From NCBI GenBank assembly GCA_008671285.1, contig RPYR01000191.1, positions 1-8,523 on the forward strand: a stretch of 8,523 bases of DNA, given 5' to 3'. Below, in pieces: positions 6,177 through 8,523 of this stretch. Positions within the stretch are counted from its first letter, which is position 1, and every line of letters starts with the position of its first letter. The notes below the pieces were generated by a model, which ran no database searches, was not told the DNA's origin, and saw only the letters and a list, made by a program, of their open reading frames with translations. The stretch is from Collinsella aerofaciens. GTDB lineage: Bacteria > Actinomycetota > Coriobacteriia > Coriobacteriales > Coriobacteriaceae. The translations under genes and the position numbers were made by a program.

Positions 6177-8523
6177 ATGTTAGATAGATTTACCGATCGA
6201 GCGCGCAAGGTCATGTCGATGGCCAAACAGGAGGCGCTCGATCTGCACTCAAATAAGGTGGGCACCGAGCACCTGCTGCTCGCACTCGCCAAGGAGGACG
6301 AGGGCATCGCTGCCGAGGCGCTGCGCTCGCTTGATATCTCCTACGACGACATCATGGACACCCTCAAGGAGGTCCAGACCACGGTTCCCGAGCCCAGCGA
6401 GGAGACCGAGGCGGCCAAGCTCGTCTTTACGCCGCTCGTCATTAGCGTGATGGAGCGTTCATTCCGCGTGGCGCGTGAGAACAACCAGACCTACGTGTCG
6501 ACCGAGCACCTGCTCATCGGTATCGTCGAAGAGGGCAACGGCATGGCCATGGACATCCTCATGCGCCTGGGTGTGTCGTCCGCCTCCATCAAAAAGGCTA
6601 TCGAGAAACTCACCGCCAAGGACCAGGACAAGAAGCGTCCGCTCGCCGGCGCCGGTGCTGGTCGTCCCGGTGCGGGCCTGCCGTTCTTTAGCGGCTCGGA
6701 TGCCTCTCAGCAAAAGGGGAGCGGCACCGACACGCTCAAGCAGTTCGCCACCAACCTCACTCAAAAGGCGCGCGACGGCGAGCTCGATCCCGTGATTGGC
6801 CGCGAAAAGGAAGTCCAGCGCATGATGGAGATCCTTTCGCGCCGCACCAAGAACAACCCGCTTATCCTGGGCGACCCCGGCGTGGGCAAGACGGCCATCG
6901 TCGAGGGCCTGGCGCAGCAGATCGCTGCCGGCAACGTGCCCGAGAATCTCATGAACCAGAACATCTGGACGCTCGACCTGCCGGGCCTCGTTGCGGGCGC
7001 CAAGTATCGCGGTGAGTTTGAGGAGCGCCTCAAGAACGTGATCCAGGAGGCCACCGAGGCTGACGACGTCATCCTGTTTATTGACGAGATGCACACCATC
7101 ATCGGTGCCGGTTCTGCCGAGGGCTCCATCGACGCGAGCTCCATGCTCAAGCCCGTGCTTGCACGCGGTGCCTTCCAGATTATTGGCGCCACCACGGCCG
7201 AGGAATTCCGCAAGTACCTCACCAAAGACCCAGCCTTCGAGCGTCGCTTCCAGACTATCGATGTCGAGGAGCCGAGCGTCGAGGACACCGTCAAGATCCT
7301 GACCGCGCTTAAGCCGCGCTACGAGGAGCACCACCATGTGCGCTACACGCAGGGCGCTATCGAGGCTGCCGCGAACCTTTCCAACCGCTACATCCAGGAT
7401 CGCTTCCTGCCCGATAAGGCCATCGACCTCATCGACGAGGCCGGTGCCCGCGCTCGCATCGCCGCGAATCGTGCGCCCGAGCCGGTGCGCGAGGCCGAGC
7501 ATCGCATAGAGGAGCTCAAGGCCGCCGCGCAGGAGGCCACCGAGAGCGACGACATGAACAAGGCCGCCGAGATCACCGAGCAGCAGAAGGCCGCCGAGAT
7601 TGAGCTCGCCGAGGCCAAGGCCGCCTGGACCGCCGAGCTCGACGCCAGCCCGCTCACCATCGACGTGAGTCAGATTGCCGACATCGTGTCCGTGACCTCT
7701 GGCGTGCCGGTTTCCTCGCTCACCGAGAGCGAGAGCCGTCGCCTGCTGCAGACCGAAAGCGTGCTCAAGACCCGCATTATCGGCCAGGACGAGGCCGTCG
7801 AGGCCGTCGCCAAGGCCGTGCGCCGCAGCCGCTCGCCGCTCAAGGACCCGCGTCGTCCCGGTGGTAGCTTTATCTTCCTTGGTCCCACCGGCACAGGCAA
7901 GACCGAGCTCGCCAAGACGCTCGCCGAGTACCTCTTTGGCAGTAAGGACGCGCTCATCAGCTTCGACATGTCCGAGTTCGGCAGCGAGTTCGAGGTCTCC
8001 AAGCTTATCGGTAGCCCTCCGGGTTACGTGGGCCACGACGAGGGCGGTCAGCTCACCAAGGCCGTTCGTCGTCACCCGTACTCGGTCGTGCTGTTCGATG
8101 AGATCGAGAAGGCGCACCCCGATATCTTCAACATTCTGCTGCAGGTGCTGGAGGAGGGCCGCCTGACCGATAGCCAGGGCAAGACGGTTGATTTCCGTAA
8201 CACCGTGATCATCATGACATCCAACGTGGGCGCCCGCGAGATCGCGCAGGATGCGAGCGTGGGCTTTGGCACCACCGGCGAGCGGGGTCTCACGTCGAGT
8301 GAGATCCGCGGCCGTGCGATGGGCGAGCTCAAGCGCCTGTTCCGCCCCGAGCTGCTCAACCGTATCGACGACATCGTGGTGTTCCAGAAGCTTTCGGGCG
8401 AGAACCTGACCAAGATCGCGCACCTGCTGGTGGACGACCTGCGTCAGCGCCTGATTGCCAACGGCATGAACATCAAGCTCACCGATGCGGCCTACGACAA
8501 GATCGTGGCCGAGGGCACCGACC
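6177..8523 (+). CDS. clpC: ClpC, ATP-dependent Clp protease unfoldase subunit (partial, 782 codons)
   Basis: ClpC is a hexameric AAA+ unfoldase that feeds substrates to the ClpP peptidase in the cytoplasm. Visible parts: two Clp N repeats (about 4-66 and 84-145, each with TEHLL); a Gly/Ala-rich linker (155-185); D1 with Walker A GDPGVGKT (232-239), pore loop KYRG (276-279), Walker B ILFIDE (299-304), sensor GATT (337-340) and arginine finger ERRF (355-358); a short UVR-like coiled coil (about 436-488); D2 with Walker A GPTGTGKT (569-576), pore loop GYVG (616-619), Walker B VVLFDE (637-642) and R729 in LLNRID. A VGF loop (695-697), the ClpP-docking tripeptide that ClpB lacks, plus the short middle domain, make it ClpC. 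I start at ATG 6177 because TAAGGA (6164-6169) is seven bases ahead and MLDRFT fits the family; ATG 6153 is in frame but lacks a ribosome site. The 3' end lies outside the window. Odd: SEFEVSKL (603-610) replaces the usual EKHSVSRL-type stretch. Confidence 0.95.
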   Translation, partial: MLDRFTDRARKVMSMAKQEALDLHSNKVGTEHLLLALAKEDEGIAAEALRSLDISYDDIMDTLKEVQTTVPEPSEETEAAKLVFTPLVISVMERSFRVARENNQTYVSTEHLLIGIVEEGNGMAMDILMRLGVSSASIKKAIEKLTAKDQDKKRPLAGAGAGRPGAGLPFFSGSDASQQKGSGTDTLKQFATNLTQKARDGELDPVIGREKEVQRMMEILSRRTKNNPLILGDPGVGKTAIVEGLAQQIAAGNVPENLMNQNIWTLDLPGLVAGAKYRGEFEERLKNVIQEATEADDVILFIDEMHTIIGAGSAEGSIDASSMLKPVLARGAFQIIGATTAEEFRKYLTKDPAFERRFQTIDVEEPSVEDTVKILTALKPRYEEHHHVRYTQGAIEAAANLSNRYIQDRFLPDKAIDLIDEAGARARIAANRAPEPVREAEHRIEELKAAAQEATESDDMNKAAEITEQQKAAEIELAEAKAAWTAELDASPLTIDVSQIADIVSVTSGVPVSSLTESESRRLLQTESVLKTRIIGQDEAVEAVAKAVRRSRSPLKDPRRPGGSFIFLGPTGTGKTELAKTLAEYLFGSKDALISFDMSEFGSEFEVSKLIGSPPGYVGHDEGGQLTKAVRRHPYSVVLFDEIEKAHPDIFNILLQVLEEGRLTDSQGKTVDFRNTVIIMTSNVGAREIAQDASVGFGTTGERGLTSSEIRGRAMGELKRLFRPELLNRIDDIVVFQKLSGENLTKIAHLLVDDLRQRLIANGMNIKLTDAAYDKIVAEGTD

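Noticed and set aside
6459..8423. Open frame of 654 codons on the minus strand under clpC
   Set aside because: It mirrors clpC, which carries every expected AAA+ motif. The antisense product is Gly/Leu/His-rich with no recognisable domain.
1..8523. CRISPR arrays, tRNA or rRNA genes, insertion sequences, attachment sites
   Set aside because: No regularly spaced repeats, tRNA cloverleaf, rRNA signature, transposase or terminal inverted repeats are visible on either strand.

Overview
The window is GC-rich, densely coded DNA with every supported gene on the + strand. The gene content (a ClpC-type unfoldase with its ClpP-docking loop, a very large fused 2-hydroxyacyl-CoA dehydratase activase/reductase and a small DUF2798-like membrane protein) together with the base composition suggests an anaerobic actinobacterium of the Coriobacteriia, possibly Collinsella. 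That assignment is an inference from style and content; there is no rRNA or other marker here to prove it.

Layout. (1) 42-590: a four-helix membrane protein that looks like two DUF2798-type halves in tandem. (2) 591-871: a 281-base gap. It holds a 9-bp inverted repeat right after the first stop codon, a degenerate copy of an operator-like motif, a strong intrinsic terminator (757-789), a perfect 21-bp palindrome (802-822) and a probable promoter -10 element. (3) 872-5311: a 1479-residue polypeptide joining two activase-type ATPase domains, a four-cysteine module and two HgdB-like (DUF2229/COG3580 and COG3581-type) iron-sulfur reductase regions. (4) 5295-5984: a TetR-family repressor overlapping the previous gene by 17 bases. 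(5) 5985-6176: a 192-base gap with a 9-bp hairpin, an AT-rich possible promoter and a terminator-like stem only about 30 bases before the next start. (6) 6177 to the window end: clpC, cut off by the window edge after 782 codons.

How the parts work together. The reductase and tetR genes form a two-gene transcription unit with translational overlap. The perfect palindrome sits exactly where the unit's promoter should be, so the simplest model is an autoregulated operon in which the TetR protein represses itself and the giant ATP-driven reductase until a ligand, perhaps the substrate or its CoA ester, releases it. In the reductase, the four activase cysteines that normally come from two separate subunits are all in one chain, and the electron acceptor half is fused behind them, so the whole ATP-dependent electron injection machine is a single protein. 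No CoA transferase, CoA ligase or electron-transfer flavoprotein gene lies in the window, so the substrate cannot be told. The clpC gene is a separate unit of general protein quality control; the terminator-like hairpin in its leader could either end the tetR transcript or act as an attenuator.
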